DNA of 64,000 nt from contig OX453276.1 of NCBI GenBank assembly GCA_949710005.1, positions 16,616,949 through 16,680,948 of the forward strand. Reading direction: 5' to 3'. This document shows, one piece after another, positions 1 to 12,200 of this stretch (positions within the stretch are counted from its first letter, which is position 1; every line of letters begins with the position of its first letter). This DNA is from Ricordea florida (taxonomy: Eukaryota; Cnidaria; Anthozoa; Corallimorpharia; Ricordeidae). Below the pieces are notes generated by a model. That model saw nothing but the letters and a program-made list of their open reading frames with translations. It had not been told where the DNA came from and made no database searches. The position numbers were made by a program, and so were the translations under genes.

Positions 1-992
1 CGTTCTTCTGTCTGCCGTGAAAACAGGTTATGAGGGAATCTTAAGCGGGAAGACTTAACGGATGATAGGATCTGATGTAGTAAACCAATTCACTTTCCCT
101 TTTTCTTTTTGAATTGTAAAATAATGTGTGTGTTTGAAATAAAAAATAAATAAATAAATAAATAAATAATAATAAAACAAAAGGTAGCTATGCCTTGTTT
201 AGAAAGTAGCGTGGTCTGCAAAACAAATTAAGCTCTAGCTTTATTCAAATCACCAATATTTTTTATTGGAGCTGCACCTGCTTTCAGTTCAGCGGATAAA
301 TTACACTACAGTGAAAACAAATTATGTCTTCTTTCGTCTTTCATCTGGAGGCGATCGAGGTAACCCAGAAAAACCCTGAGTTTTGCTTAAACTCGGAACA
401 CAACTGCCTCATGCTAAATCTTGACTTTTTTTAGGTCTGAATGCATGACCAGGTGGATATAAGTAGAGGACTACTCTGAAAGAATTGTAGCACTATTCTT
501 TGAAATGGAAGAACAGCTGTAGATGCTCAATTTTCCAAGAAATAGGCTGATTCGCCTGATTCTGTCTTTGCTTATGAAACACCTGCAATCGCGATTTTTC
601 TGTCTGACTAACGCTGAGGGTATTTCCAAGAGAATTCGCATCCCATGATTATCCAATAGTTTAACCTTACAAATTAGAATCGACGGAGAACGGAACGCAT
701 CAAACTTTTTACTGTAAACTGCCGTAAAGTTTCTTCAACCGAGTCGATTATTCACACGGACTGGTAACCAATACTGAAAACAAATTTCTTGGGCAAAATA
801 GCGTGCTTGTTTCCTGTCTGTTTTGACATGCGTAGAAACAACCAAACGTGATAATATTTAAGTGGGAGTTTGCTCCTTTCGCCTGCCCAAAGATCTGAGC
901 ATACTCGAAGCAAAATGGACGGGGAACACTCAGCGTTGCCAACAGAAGACCTTCGTCGATCTAGAGGATTGCCCTCGATCGTAGAAATGGAA
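1..992. other. Unique left flank, no gene seen
   Basis: No reading frame here looks coding and no domain is recognisable. The stretch is AT-rich with a short microsatellite at about 137-177. It ends where array sequence begins at 993, mid-unit, just before the motif GAGGGACAGTAGTATG that recurs in every unit. Confidence 0.6.
137..177. repeat. (TAAA)n microsatellite
   Basis: A run of TAAA repeats ending in AATAATAATAAAAC. Simple sequence with no further content. Confidence 0.85.
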
Positions 993-1255
993 AACAGAGG
1001 GACAGTAGTATGAAGCTGGTGCCTTCCAAGTGATATTTAGACACTGAACTTTTCCTAAAATAGTATTGTTCAACTTGATTTTTTATTTTCTTGTTTTGTG
1101 TATTTCAGGGGATTTAAAACCTTGAGGCAACAATATCTCAAATAATATTTAAGATAGGCATATGAAATCTTCACCTCATCTTTTGTATCACTATGCAATG
1201 ACCTACTCTTTCACAGATGTTGTAACTTTAAACATGTGGTCTAATGTCCACTTGC

Positions 1256-1265
1256 TATAAAAATA
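1256..1265 (+). promoter_or_regulatory. TATA-like box in array units (representative)
   Basis: TATAAAAATA followed by ACCGAGGAGTTTTCATG occurs once per unit (for example 1256, about 4746, 24493). In the six consecutive units between about 13,480 and 22,760 it reads TATAACATTAACCAAGG, a weaker TATA. About 140 bp downstream every unit has AACGTAAGTAATTC (near 1404), a good splice-donor match. A promoter role is inference. Confidence 0.3.
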
Positions 1266-4200
1266 ACCGAGGAGTTTTCATGATGCGTCAGCACATTTAA
1301 TAAATGCTGAGCGCAGTGAGTTGCAAGTGCAGTGATTTAGCAGAGAGTGGTTTATACTGAAAATTCTACAAACGGTATAGAGAATTGGCATCCTTTCTCA
1401 TTAACGTAAGTAATTCAGTTAAATATCTGTGTTATTGGCCTGCACATTCAGTCGGATATGTTATTTGTAGCCTTCACCATAGCTGCCATACTGCAGGCAT
1501 AACAATTCTAAATTTTCACATCGTATTTTCACGGTTATTCGTTTTGACCAGGTTGCAAATGACTAGGGATTGTCGCAATTCGTCACTTTGTTACAACATT
1601 TAAATTCTGCTTTTCCAAACTTAATGTTATATCAGTCAGAGCTTTGTACCCTTAAGTTTCAAGAAATTGGTGAGCTAAAAGTCTTTTACCCATAAAAATC
1701 ACCGCATTTTTCTTCAAACTGGATAAGAAAACACCTAAAGCTATTAGTAATACCATTATCATTTCTTATCTGCAGCTTTTGTGCACATTGGGATTTCTGG
1801 GAGTTTTTTCAGAGCGATAAGTCACTCAGTCGACTATCTGTTATGGCCTTCACACCCAGTCTGATATGATTTTTAATTGCCTCCCTCACCATGGCTGCCA
1901 CACTTTAGGTGTTGCTAGTGGTGCTGTAATCTGCTAACGTCTGTCCACTAAAACTCGTTGATATCAGCTCAAGTTCAACTGTTTCAATTTGGTCAGTGAA
2001 GTTGTTGTCAAGATGCCTGCTGACCTGGCAATGACAATTCTAAATTTTCATGTCATATTTTCACGGTTATTCGTTTTGACCAGGTTACGAATGACCGGGG
2101 ATTGTCCCGATACATCACTTTGTTACAACATTTAAATTCTGCTTTTCCAAACTTAATGTTATATCAGTCAGAGTTTTGTACCTTTAAGTTTCAAGAGATT
2201 GGTGAGCTGAAAGTCTTTTACCCATAAAAATCGCTGCATTTTTCTTCAAACTACATAAAAAAACACCTAAAGCTATTAGTTATACGAGTATCATTTTTTA
2301 TGTGCAGCTTCTGTGCACATTGGGATTTCTGGGAGTCGTTTCAGAGGGGTAACTCACTCAGTCTACTATCTGTTATGGCCTTCACACCCAGTCTGATATG
2401 ATTTTTAATTGCCCCCCTCACCATTACTGCCACACTTTAGGTGTTGCTAGTGGTGCTGTAATCTGCTAACGTCTGTTGACTAAAACTCGTTGATATCAGC
2501 TCAAGTTCAACTGTTTCAATTTGGTCAGTGAAGTTGTTGTCAACATGCCTGCTGACCTGGCAATGAGCCGTGAGAATAACAATTTATCCGTGACATCATT
2601 GTATTATGGCAAGCCAAACACTGGACCATAACCGATTGCGCCATTCTCGTCGCAAGAGCTCCAAAAAGGCCAAAAGGAAGAGAAAGCAGCTGAAAAACTT
2701 GAAAAAAGGGCTATATGACTGCACAGAGGCCACAGAGGCAACAGAGGGACAGTAGTATGAAGCTGGTGCCTTCCAAGTGATTTTTAGACACTGAACTTTT
2801 CCTAAAATAGTATTGTTCAACTTGATTTTTTATTTTCTTGTTTTGTGTATTTCAGGGGATTTAAAACCTTGAGGCAACAATATCTCAAATAATATTTAAG
2901 ATAGGCATATGAAATCTTCACCTCATCTTTTGTATCACTATGCAATGACCTACTCTTTCACAGATGTTGTAACTTTAAACATGTGGTGTCCACTTGCTAT
3001 AAAAATAACCGAGGAGTTTTCATGATGCGTCAGCACATTTAATAAATGCTGAGCGCAGTGAGTTGCAAGTGCAGTGATTTAGCAGAGAGTGGTTTATACT
3101 GAAAATTCTACAAACGGTATAGAGAATTGGCATCCTTTCTCATTAACGTAAGTAATTCAGTTAAATATCTGTGTTATTGGCCTGCACATTCAGTCGGATA
3201 TGTTATTTGTAGCCTTCACCATAGCTGCCATACTGCAGGCATAACAATTGTAAATTTTCACATCGTATTTTCACGGTTATTCGTTTTGACCAGGTTGCAA
3301 ATGACCAGGGATTGTCGCAATTCGTCACTTTGTTACAACATTTAAATTCTGCTTTTCCAAACTTAATGTTATATCAGTCAGAGCTTTGTACCCTTAAGTT
3401 TCAAGAAATTGGTGAGCTAAAAGTCTTTTACCCATAAAAATCACCGCATTTTTCTTCAAACTGGATAAGAAAACACCTAAACCTATTAGTAATACCATTA
3501 TCATTTCTTATCTGCAGCTTTTGTGCACATTGGGATTTCTGGGAGTTTTTTCAGAGCGATAAGTCACTCAGTCTACTATCTGTTATGGCCTTCACACCCA
3601 GTCTGATATGATTTTTAATTGCCTCCCTCACCATGGCTGCCACACTTTAGGTGTTGCTAGTGGTGCTGTAATCTGCTAACGTCTGTCCACTAAAACTCGT
3701 TGATATCAGCTCAAGTTCAACTGTTTCAATTTGGTCAGTGAAGTTGTTGTCAAGATGCCTGCTGACCTGGCAATGACAATTCTAAATTTTCATGTCATAT
3801 TTTCACGGTTATTCGTTTTGACCAGGTTACGAATGACCGGGGATTGTCCCGATTCATCACTTTGTTACAACATTTAAATTCTGCTTTTCCAAACTTAATG
3901 TTATATCAGTCAGAGTTTTGTACCTTTAAGTTTCAAGAGATTGGTGAGCTGAAAGTCTTTTACCCATAAAAATCGCTGCATTTTTCTTCAAACTACATAA
4001 AAAAACACCTAAAGCTATTAGTTATATGAGTATCATTTTTTATGTGCAGCTTCTGTGCACATTGGGATTTCTGGGAGTCGTTTCAGAGCGGTAACTCACT
4101 CAGTCTACTTTCTGTTATGGCCTTCACACCCAGTCTGATATGATTTTTAATTGCCCCCCTCACCATGGCTGCCACACTTTAGGTGCTGCTAGTGGTGCTG

Positions 4201-4989
4201 TAATCTGCTAACGTCTGTTGACTAAAACTCGTTGATATCAGCTCAAGTTCAACTGTTTCAATTTGGTCAGTGAAGTTGTTGTCAACATGCCTGCTGACCT
4301 GGCAATGAGCCGTGAGAATAATAATTTATCCGTGACATCATTGTATTATGGCAAGCCAAACACTGGACCATAACCGATTGCGCCATTCTCGTCGCAAGAG
4401 CTCCAAAAAGGCCAAAAGGAAGAGAAAGCAGCTGAAAAACTTGAAAAAAGGGCTATATGACTGCACAGAGGCCACAGAGGCAACAGAGGGACAGTAGTAT
4501 GAAGCTGGTGCCTTCCAAGTGATTTTTAGACACTGAACTTTTCCTAAAATAGTATTGTTCAACTTGATTTTTTATTTTCTTGTTTTGTGTATTTCAGGGG
4601 ATTTAAAACCTTGAGGCAACAATATCTCAAATAATATTTAAGATAGGCATATGAAATCTTCACCTCATCTTTTGTATCACTATGCAATGACCTACTCTTT
4701 CACAGATGTTGTAACTTTAAACATGTGGTCTAATGTCCACTTGCTATAAAAATAACCGAGGAGTTTTCATGATGCGTCAGCACATTTAATAAATGCTGAG
4801 CGCAGTGAGTTGCAAGTGCAGTGATTTAGCAGAGAGTGGTTTATACTGAAAATTCTACAAACGGTATAGAGAATTGGCATCCTTTCTCATTAACGTAAGT
4901 AATTCAGTTAAATATCTGTGTTATTGGCCTGCACATTCAGTCGGATATGTTATTTGTAGCCTTCACCATAGCTGCCATACTGCAGGCAT

Positions 4990-6055
4990 AACAATTCTAA
5001 ATTTTCACATCGTATTTTCACGGTTATTCGTTTTGACCAGGTTGCAAATGACCAGGGATTGTCGCAATTTGTCACTTTGTTACAACATTTAAATTCTGCT
5101 TTTCCAAACTTAATGTTATATCAGTCAGAGCTTTGTACCCTTAAGTTTCAAGAAATTGGTGAGCTAAAAGTCTTTTACCCATAAAAATCACCGCATTTTT
5201 CTTCAAACTGGATAAGAAAACACCTAAACCTATTAGTAATACCATTATCATTTCTTATCTGCAGCTTTTGTGCACATTGGGATTTCTGGGAGTTTTTTCA
5301 GAGCAATAAGTCACTCAGTCTACTTTCTCTTATGGCCTTCACACCCAGTCTGATATGATTTTTAATTGCCTCCCTCACCATGGCTGCCACACTTTAGGTG
5401 TTGCTAGTGGTGCTGTAATCTGCTAACGTCTGTCCACTAAAACTCGTTGATATCAGCTCAAGTTCAACTGTTTCAATTTGGTCAGTGAAGTTGTTGTCAA
5501 GATGCCTGCTGACCTGGCAATGACAATTCTAAATTTTCATGTCATATTTTCACGGTTATTCGTTTTGACCAGGTTACGAATGACCGGGGATTGTCCCGAT
5601 TCATCACTTTGTTACAACATTTAAATTCTGCTTTTCCAAACTTAATGTTATATCAGTCAGAGTTTTGTACCTTTAAGTTTCAAGAGATTGGTGAGCTGAA
5701 AGTCTTTTACCCATAAAAATCGCTGCATTTTTCTTCAAACTACATAAAAAAACACCTAAAGCTATTAGTTATATGAGTATCATTTTTTATGTGCAGCTTC
5801 TGTGCACATTGGGATTTCTGGGAGTCGTTTCAGAGCGGTAACTCACTCAGTCTACTTTCTGTTATGGCCTTCACACCCAGTCTGATATGATTTTTAATTG
5901 CCCCCCTCACCATGGCTGCCACACTTTAGGTGCTGCTAGTGGTGCTGTAATCTGCTAACGTCTGTTGACTAAAACTCGTTGATATCAGCTCAAGTTCAAC
6001 TGTTTCAATTTGGTCAGTGAAGTTGTTGTCAACATGCCTGCTGACCTGGCAATGA
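4990..6055 (+). repeat. Paired 533-bp sub-repeats inside a unit (representative)
   Basis: Within each unit two diverged tandem sub-repeats lie end to end, A (about 4990-5521) and B (about 5522-6055 in this copy). Both begin with ACAATTCTAAATTTTCA and run to GACCTGGCAATGA. A is marked by GAAATTGGTGAGCTAAAAG and B by GAGATTGGTGAGCTGAAAG. The remaining 680 bp of the unit is single-copy, so the array has nested periodicity of 533 and 1747 bp. Confidence 0.9.
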
Positions 6056-6094
6056 GCCGTGAGAATAACAATTTATCCGTGACATCATTGTATT

Positions 6095-6268
6095 ATGGCA
6101 AGCCAAACACTGGACCATAACCGATTGCGCCATTCTCGTCGCAAGAGCTCCAAAAAGGCCAAAAGGAAGAGAAAGCAGCTGAAAAACTTGAAAAAGGGCT
6201 ATATGACTGCACAGAGGCCACAGAGGCAACAGAGGGACAGTAGTATGAAGCTGGTGCCTTCCAAGTGA
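6095..6268 (+). CDS. 57-aa Lys/Arg-rich ORF repeated in array units (representative)
   Basis: ATG at 6095 in strong context (A at -3, G at +4) opens a 57-codon frame whose middle is highly basic (SRRKSSKKAKRKRKQLK). Ten units keep the full frame: starts at 6095, 9588, 11336, 13083, 14831, 16577, 18325, 20071, 22351 and 24097. Three units (starts 2606, 4348, 7841) have six instead of five A in an internal run and give a 49-aa form with an acidic tail ending TEATEGQ. The other plus frame also looks exon-like but has a TAA and a TAG in every copy checked. I recognise no family. It may be a nuclear-localised small protein, a relic exon, or chance. Confidence 0.25.
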   Translation: MASQTLDHNRLRHSRRKSSKKAKRKRKQLKNLKKGYMTAQRPQRQQRDSSMKLVPSK

Positions 6269-9200
6269 TTTTTAGACACTGAACTTTTCCTAAAATAGTA
6301 TTGTTCAACTTGATTTTTTATTTTCTTGTTTTGTGTATTTCAGGGGATTTAAAACCTTGAGGCAACAATATCTCAAATAATATTTAAGATAGGCATATGA
6401 AATCTTCACCTCATCTTTTGTATCACTATGCAATGACCTACTCTTTCACAGATGTTGTAACTTTAAACATGTGGTGTAATGTCCACTTGCTATAAAAATA
6501 ACCGAGGAGTTTTCATGATGCGTCAGCACATTTAATAAATGCTGAGCGCAGTGAGTTGCAAGTGCAGTGATTTAGCAGAGAGTGGTTTATACTGAAAATT
6601 CTACAAACGGTATAGAGAATTGGCATCCTTTCTCATTAACGTAAGTAATTCAGTTAAATATCTGTGTTATTGGCCTGCACATTCAGTCGGATATGTTATT
6701 TGTAGCCTTCACCATAGCTGCCATACTGCAGGCATAACAATTCTAAATTTTCACATCGTATTTTCACGGTTATTCGTTTTGACCAGGTTGCAAATGACCA
6801 GGGATTGTCGCAATTCATCACTTTGTTACAACATTTAAATTCTGCTTTTCCAAACTTAATGTTATATCAGTCAGAGCTTTGTACCCTTAAGTTTCAAGAA
6901 ATTGGTGAGCTAAAAGTCTTTTACCCATAAAAATCACCGCATTTTTCTTCAAACTGGATAAGAAAACACCTAAAGCTATTAGTAATACCATTATCATTTC
7001 TTATCTGCAGCTTTTGTGCACATTGGGATTTCTGGGAGTTTTTTCAGAGCGATAAGTCACTCAGTCTACTTTCTGTTATGGCCTTCACACCCAGTCTGAT
7101 ATGATTTTTAATTGCCTCCCTCACCATGGCTGCCACACTTTAGGTGTTGCTAGTGGTGCTGTAATCTGCTAACGTCTGTCCACTAAAACTCGTTGATATC
7201 AGCTCAAGTTCAACTGTTTCAATTTGGTCAGTGAAGTTGTTGTCAAGATGCCTGCTGACCTGGAAATGACAATTCTAAATTTTCATGTCATATTTTCACG
7301 GTTATTCGTTTTGACCAGGTTACGAATGACCGGGAATTGTCCCGATTCATCACTTTGTTACAACATTTAAATTCTGCTTTTCCAAACTTAATGTTATATC
7401 AGTCAGAGTTTTGTACCTTTAAGTTTCAAGAGATTGGTGAGCTGAAAGTCTTTTACCCATAAAAATCGCTGCATTTTTCTTCAAACTACATAAAAAAACA
7501 CCTAAAGCTATTAGTTATATGAGTATCATTTTTTATGTGCAGCTTCTGTGCACATTGGGATTTCTGGGAGTCGTTTCAGAGCGGTAACTCACTCAGTCTA
7601 CTTTCTGTTATGGCCTTCACACCCAGTCTGATATGATTTTTAATTGCCCCCCTCACCATGGCTGCCACACTTTAGGTGCTGCTAGTGGTGGTGTAATCTG
7701 CTAACGTCTGTTGACTAAAACTCGTTGATATCAGCTCAAGTTCAACTGTTTCAATTTGGTCAGTGAAGTTGTTGTCAACATGCCTGCTGACCTGGCAATG
7801 AGCCGTGAGAATAATAATTTATCCGTGACATCATTGTATTATGGCAAGCCAAACACTGGACCATAACCGATTGCGCCATTCTCGTCGCAAGAGCTCCAAA
7901 AAGGCCAAAAGGAAGAGAAAGCAGCTGAAAAACTTGAAAAAAGGGCTATATGACTGCACAGAGGCCACAGAGGCAACAGAGGGACAGTAGTATGAAGCTG
8001 GTGCCTTCCAAGTGATTTTTAGACACTGAACTTTTCCTAAAATAGTATTGTTCAACTTGATTTTTTATTTTCTTGTTTTGTGTATTTCAGGGGATTTAAA
8101 ACCTTGAGGCAACAATATCTCAAATAATATTTAAGATAGGCATATGAAATCTTCACCTCATCTTTTGTATCACTATGCAATGACCTACTCTTTCACAGAT
8201 GTTGTAACTTTAAACATGTGGTCTAATGTCCACTTGCTATAAAAATAACCGAGGAGTTTTCATGATGCGTCAGCACATTTAATAAATGCTGAGCGCAGTG
8301 AGTTGCAAGTGCAGTGATTTAGCAGAGAGTGGTTTATACTGAAAATTCTACAAACGGTATAGAGAATTGGCATCCTTTCTCATTAACGTAAGTAATTCAG
8401 TTAAATATCTGTGTTATTGGCCTGCACATTCAGTCGGATATGTTATTTGTAGCCTTCACCATAGCTGCCATACTGCAGGCATAACAATTCTAAATTTTCA
8501 CATCGTATTTTCACGGTTATTCGTTTTGACCAGGTTGCAAATGACCAGGGATTGTCGCAATTCGTCACTTTGTTACAACATTTAAATTCTGCTTTTCCAA
8601 ACTTAATGTTATATCAGTCAGAGCTTTGTACCCTTAAGTTTCAAGAAATTGGTGAGCTAAAAGTCTTTTACCCATAAAAATCACCGCATTTTTCTTCAAA
8701 CTGGATAAGAAAACACCTAAAGCTATTAGTAATACCATTATCATTTCTTATCTGCAGCTTTTGTGCACATTGGGATTTCTGGGAGTTTTTTCAGAGCGAT
8801 AAGTCACTCAGTCTACTTTCTGTTATGGCCTTCACACCCAGTCTGATATGATTTTTAATTGCCTCCCTCACCATGGCTGCCACACTTTAGGTGTTGCTAG
8901 TGGTGCTGTAATCTGCTAACGTCTGTCCACTAAAACTCGTTGATATCAGCTCAAGTTCAACTGTTTCAATTTGGTCAGTGAAGTTGTTGTCAAGATGCCT
9001 GCTGACCTGGCAATGACAATTCTAAATTTTCATGTCATATTTTCACGGTTATTCGTTTTGACCAGGTTACGAATGACCGGGGATTGTCCCGATTCATCAC
9101 TTTGTTACAACATTTAAATTCTGCTTTTCCAAACTTAATGTTATATCAGTCAGAGTTTTGTACCTTTAAGTTTCAAGAGATTGGTGAGCTGAAAGTCTTT

Positions 9201-12200
9201 TACCCATAAAAATCGCTGCATTTTTCTTCAAACTACATAAAAAAACACCTAAGGCTATTAGTTATATGAGTATCATTTTTTATGTGCAGCTTCTGTGCAC
9301 ATTGGGATTTCTGGGAGTCGTTTCAGAGCGGTAACTCACTCAGTCTACTTTCTGTTATGGCCTTCACACCCAGTCTGATATGATTTTTAATTGCCCCCCT
9401 CACCATGGCTGCCACACTTTAGGTGCTGCTAGTGGTGCTGTAATCTGCTAACGTCTGTTGACTAAAACTCGTTGATATCAGCTCAAGTTCAACTGTTTCA
9501 ATTTGGTCAGTGAAGTTGTTGTCAACATGCCTGCTGACCTGGCAATGAGCCGTGAGAATAATAATTTATCCGTGACATCATTGTATTATGGCAAGCCAAA
9601 CACTGGACCATAACCGATTGCACCATTCTCGTCGCAAGAGCTCCAAAAAGGCCAAAAGGAAGAGAAAGCAGCTGAAAAACTTGAAAAAGGGCTATATGAC
9701 TGCACAGAGGCCACAGAGGCAACAGAGGGACAGTAGTATGAAGCTGGTGCCCTCCAAGTGATTTTTAGACACTGAACTTTTCCTAAAATAGTATTGTTCA
9801 ACTTGATTTTTTATTTTCTTGTTTTGTGTATTTCAGGGGATTTAAAACCTTGAGGCAACAATATCTCAAATAATATTTAAGATAGGCATATGAAATCTTC
9901 ACCTCATCTTTTGTATCACTATGCAATGACCTACTCTTTCACAGATGTTGTAACTTTAAACATGTGGTCTAATGTCCACTTGCTATAAAAATAACCGAGG
10001 AGTTTTCATGATGCGTCAGCACATTTAATAAATGCTGAGCGCAGTGAGTTGCAAGTGCAGTGATTTAGCAGAGAGTGGTTTATACTGAAAATTCTACAAA
10101 CGGTATAGAGAATTGTCATCCTTTCTCATTAACGTAAGTAATTCAGTTAAATATCTGTGTTATTGGCCTGCACATTCAGTCGGATATGTTATTTGTAGCC
10201 TTCACCATAGCTGCCATACTGCAGGCATAACAATTCTAAATTTTCACATCATATTTTCACGGTTATTCGTTTTGACCAGGTTGCAAATGACTAGGGATTG
10301 TCGCAATTCGTCACTTTGTTACAACATTTAAATTCTGCTTTTCCAAACTTAATGTTATATCAGTCAGAGCTTTGTACCCTTAAGTTTCAAGAAATTGGTG
10401 AGCTAAAAGTCTTTTACCCATAAAAATCACCGCATTTTTCTTCAAACTGGATAAGAAAACACCTAAAGCTATTAGTAATACCATTATCATTTCTTATCTG
10501 CAGCTTTTGTGCACATTGGGATTTCTGGGAGTTTTTTCAGAGCGATAAGTCACTCAGTCTACTATCTGTTATGGCCTTCACACCCAGTCTGATATGATTT
10601 TTAATTGCCTCCCTCACCATGGCTGCCACACTTTAGGTGTTGCTAGTGGTGCTGTAATCTGCTAACGTCTGTCCACTAAAACTCGTTGATATCAGCTCAA
10701 GTTCAACTGTTTCAATTTGGTCAGTGAAGTTGTTGTCAAGATGCCTGCTGACCTGGCAATGACAATTCTTTATTTTGTCATGTCATATTTTCACGGTTAT
10801 TCATTTTGACCAGGTTACGAATGACCGGGGATTGTCCCGATTCATCACTTTGTTACAACATTTAAATTCTGCTTTTCCAAACTTAATGTTATATCAGTCA
10901 GAGTTTTGTACCTTTAAGTTTCAAGAGATTGGTGAGCTGAAAGTCTTTTACCCATAAAAATCGCTGCATTTTTCTTCAAACTACATAAAAAAACACCTCA
11001 AGCTATTAGTTATATGAGTATCATTTTTTATGTGCAGCTTCTGTGCACATTGGGATTTCTGGGAGTCGTTTCAGAGCGGTAACTCACTCAGTCTACTATC
11101 TGTTATGGCCTTCACACCCAGTCTGATATGATTTTTAATTGCCCCCCTCACCATGGCTGCCACACTTTAGGTGCTGCTAGTGGTGCTGTAATCTGCTAAC
11201 GTCTGTTGACTAAAACTCGTTGATATCAGCTCAAGTTCAACTGTTTCAATTTGGTCAGTGAAGTTGTTGTCAACATGCCTGCTGACCTGGCAATGAGCCG
11301 TTAGAATAATAATTTATCCGTGACATCATTGTATTATGGCAAGCCAAACACTGGACCATAACCGATTGCACCATTCTCGTCGCAAGAGCTCCAAAAAGGC
11401 CAAAAGGAAGAGAAAGCAGCTGAAAAACTTGAAAAAGGGCTATATGACTGCACAGAGGCCACAGAGGCAACAGAGGGACAGTAGTATGAAGCTGGTGCCC
11501 TCCAAGTGATTTTTAGACACTGAACTTTTCCTAAAATAGTATTGTTCAACTTGATTTTTTATTTTCTTGTTTTGTGTATTTCAGGGGATTTAAAACCTTG
11601 AGGCAACAATATCTCAAATAATATTTAAGATAGGCATATGAAATCTTCACCTCATCTTTTGTATCACTATGCAATGACCTACTCTTTCACAGATGTTGTA
11701 ACTTTAAACATGTGGTCTAATGTCCACTTGCTATAAAAATAACCGAGGAGTTTTCATGATGCGTCAGCACATTTAATAAATGCTGAGCGCAGTGAGTTGC
11801 AAGTGCAGTGATTTAGCAGAGAGTGGTTTATACTGAAAATTCTACAAACGCTATAGAGAATTGGCATCCTTTCTCATAAACGTAAGTAATTCAGTTAAAT
11901 ATCTGTGTTATTGGCCTGCACATTCAGTCGGATATGTTATTTGTAGCCTTCACCATAGCTGCCATACTGCAGGCATAACAATTCTAAATTTTCACATCGT
12001 ATTTTCACGGTTATTCGTTTTGACCAGGTTGCAAATGACCAGGGATTGTCGCAATTCATCACTTTGTTACAACATTTAAATTCTGCTTTTCCAAACTTAA
12101 TGTTATATCAGTCAGAGCTTTGTACCTTTAAGTTTCAAGAAATTGGTGAGCTAAAAGTCTTTTACCCATAAAAATCACCGCATTTTTCTTCAAACTGGAT

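Noticed and set aside
1385..1603. 72-codon plus-strand frame repeated in each array unit
   Set aside because: Its first codon is TTG, not ATG, and it runs across the GTAAGT donor-like site and the start of a sub-repeat. It is probably a chance frame fixed by repetition.
2560..2780. Alternative genetic code (TAA/TAG read as Gln) in the exon-like segment of the array
   Set aside because: The frame would read smoothly with TAA and TAG as Gln, but the window's other genes use standard stops. Decay by C-to-T change is simpler.
6029..6308. 66-, 71- and 74-codon minus-strand frames in each unit
   Set aside because: They are antisense shadows of the lysine-rich plus-strand segment; their Phe/Leu/Pro-rich composition mirrors it.
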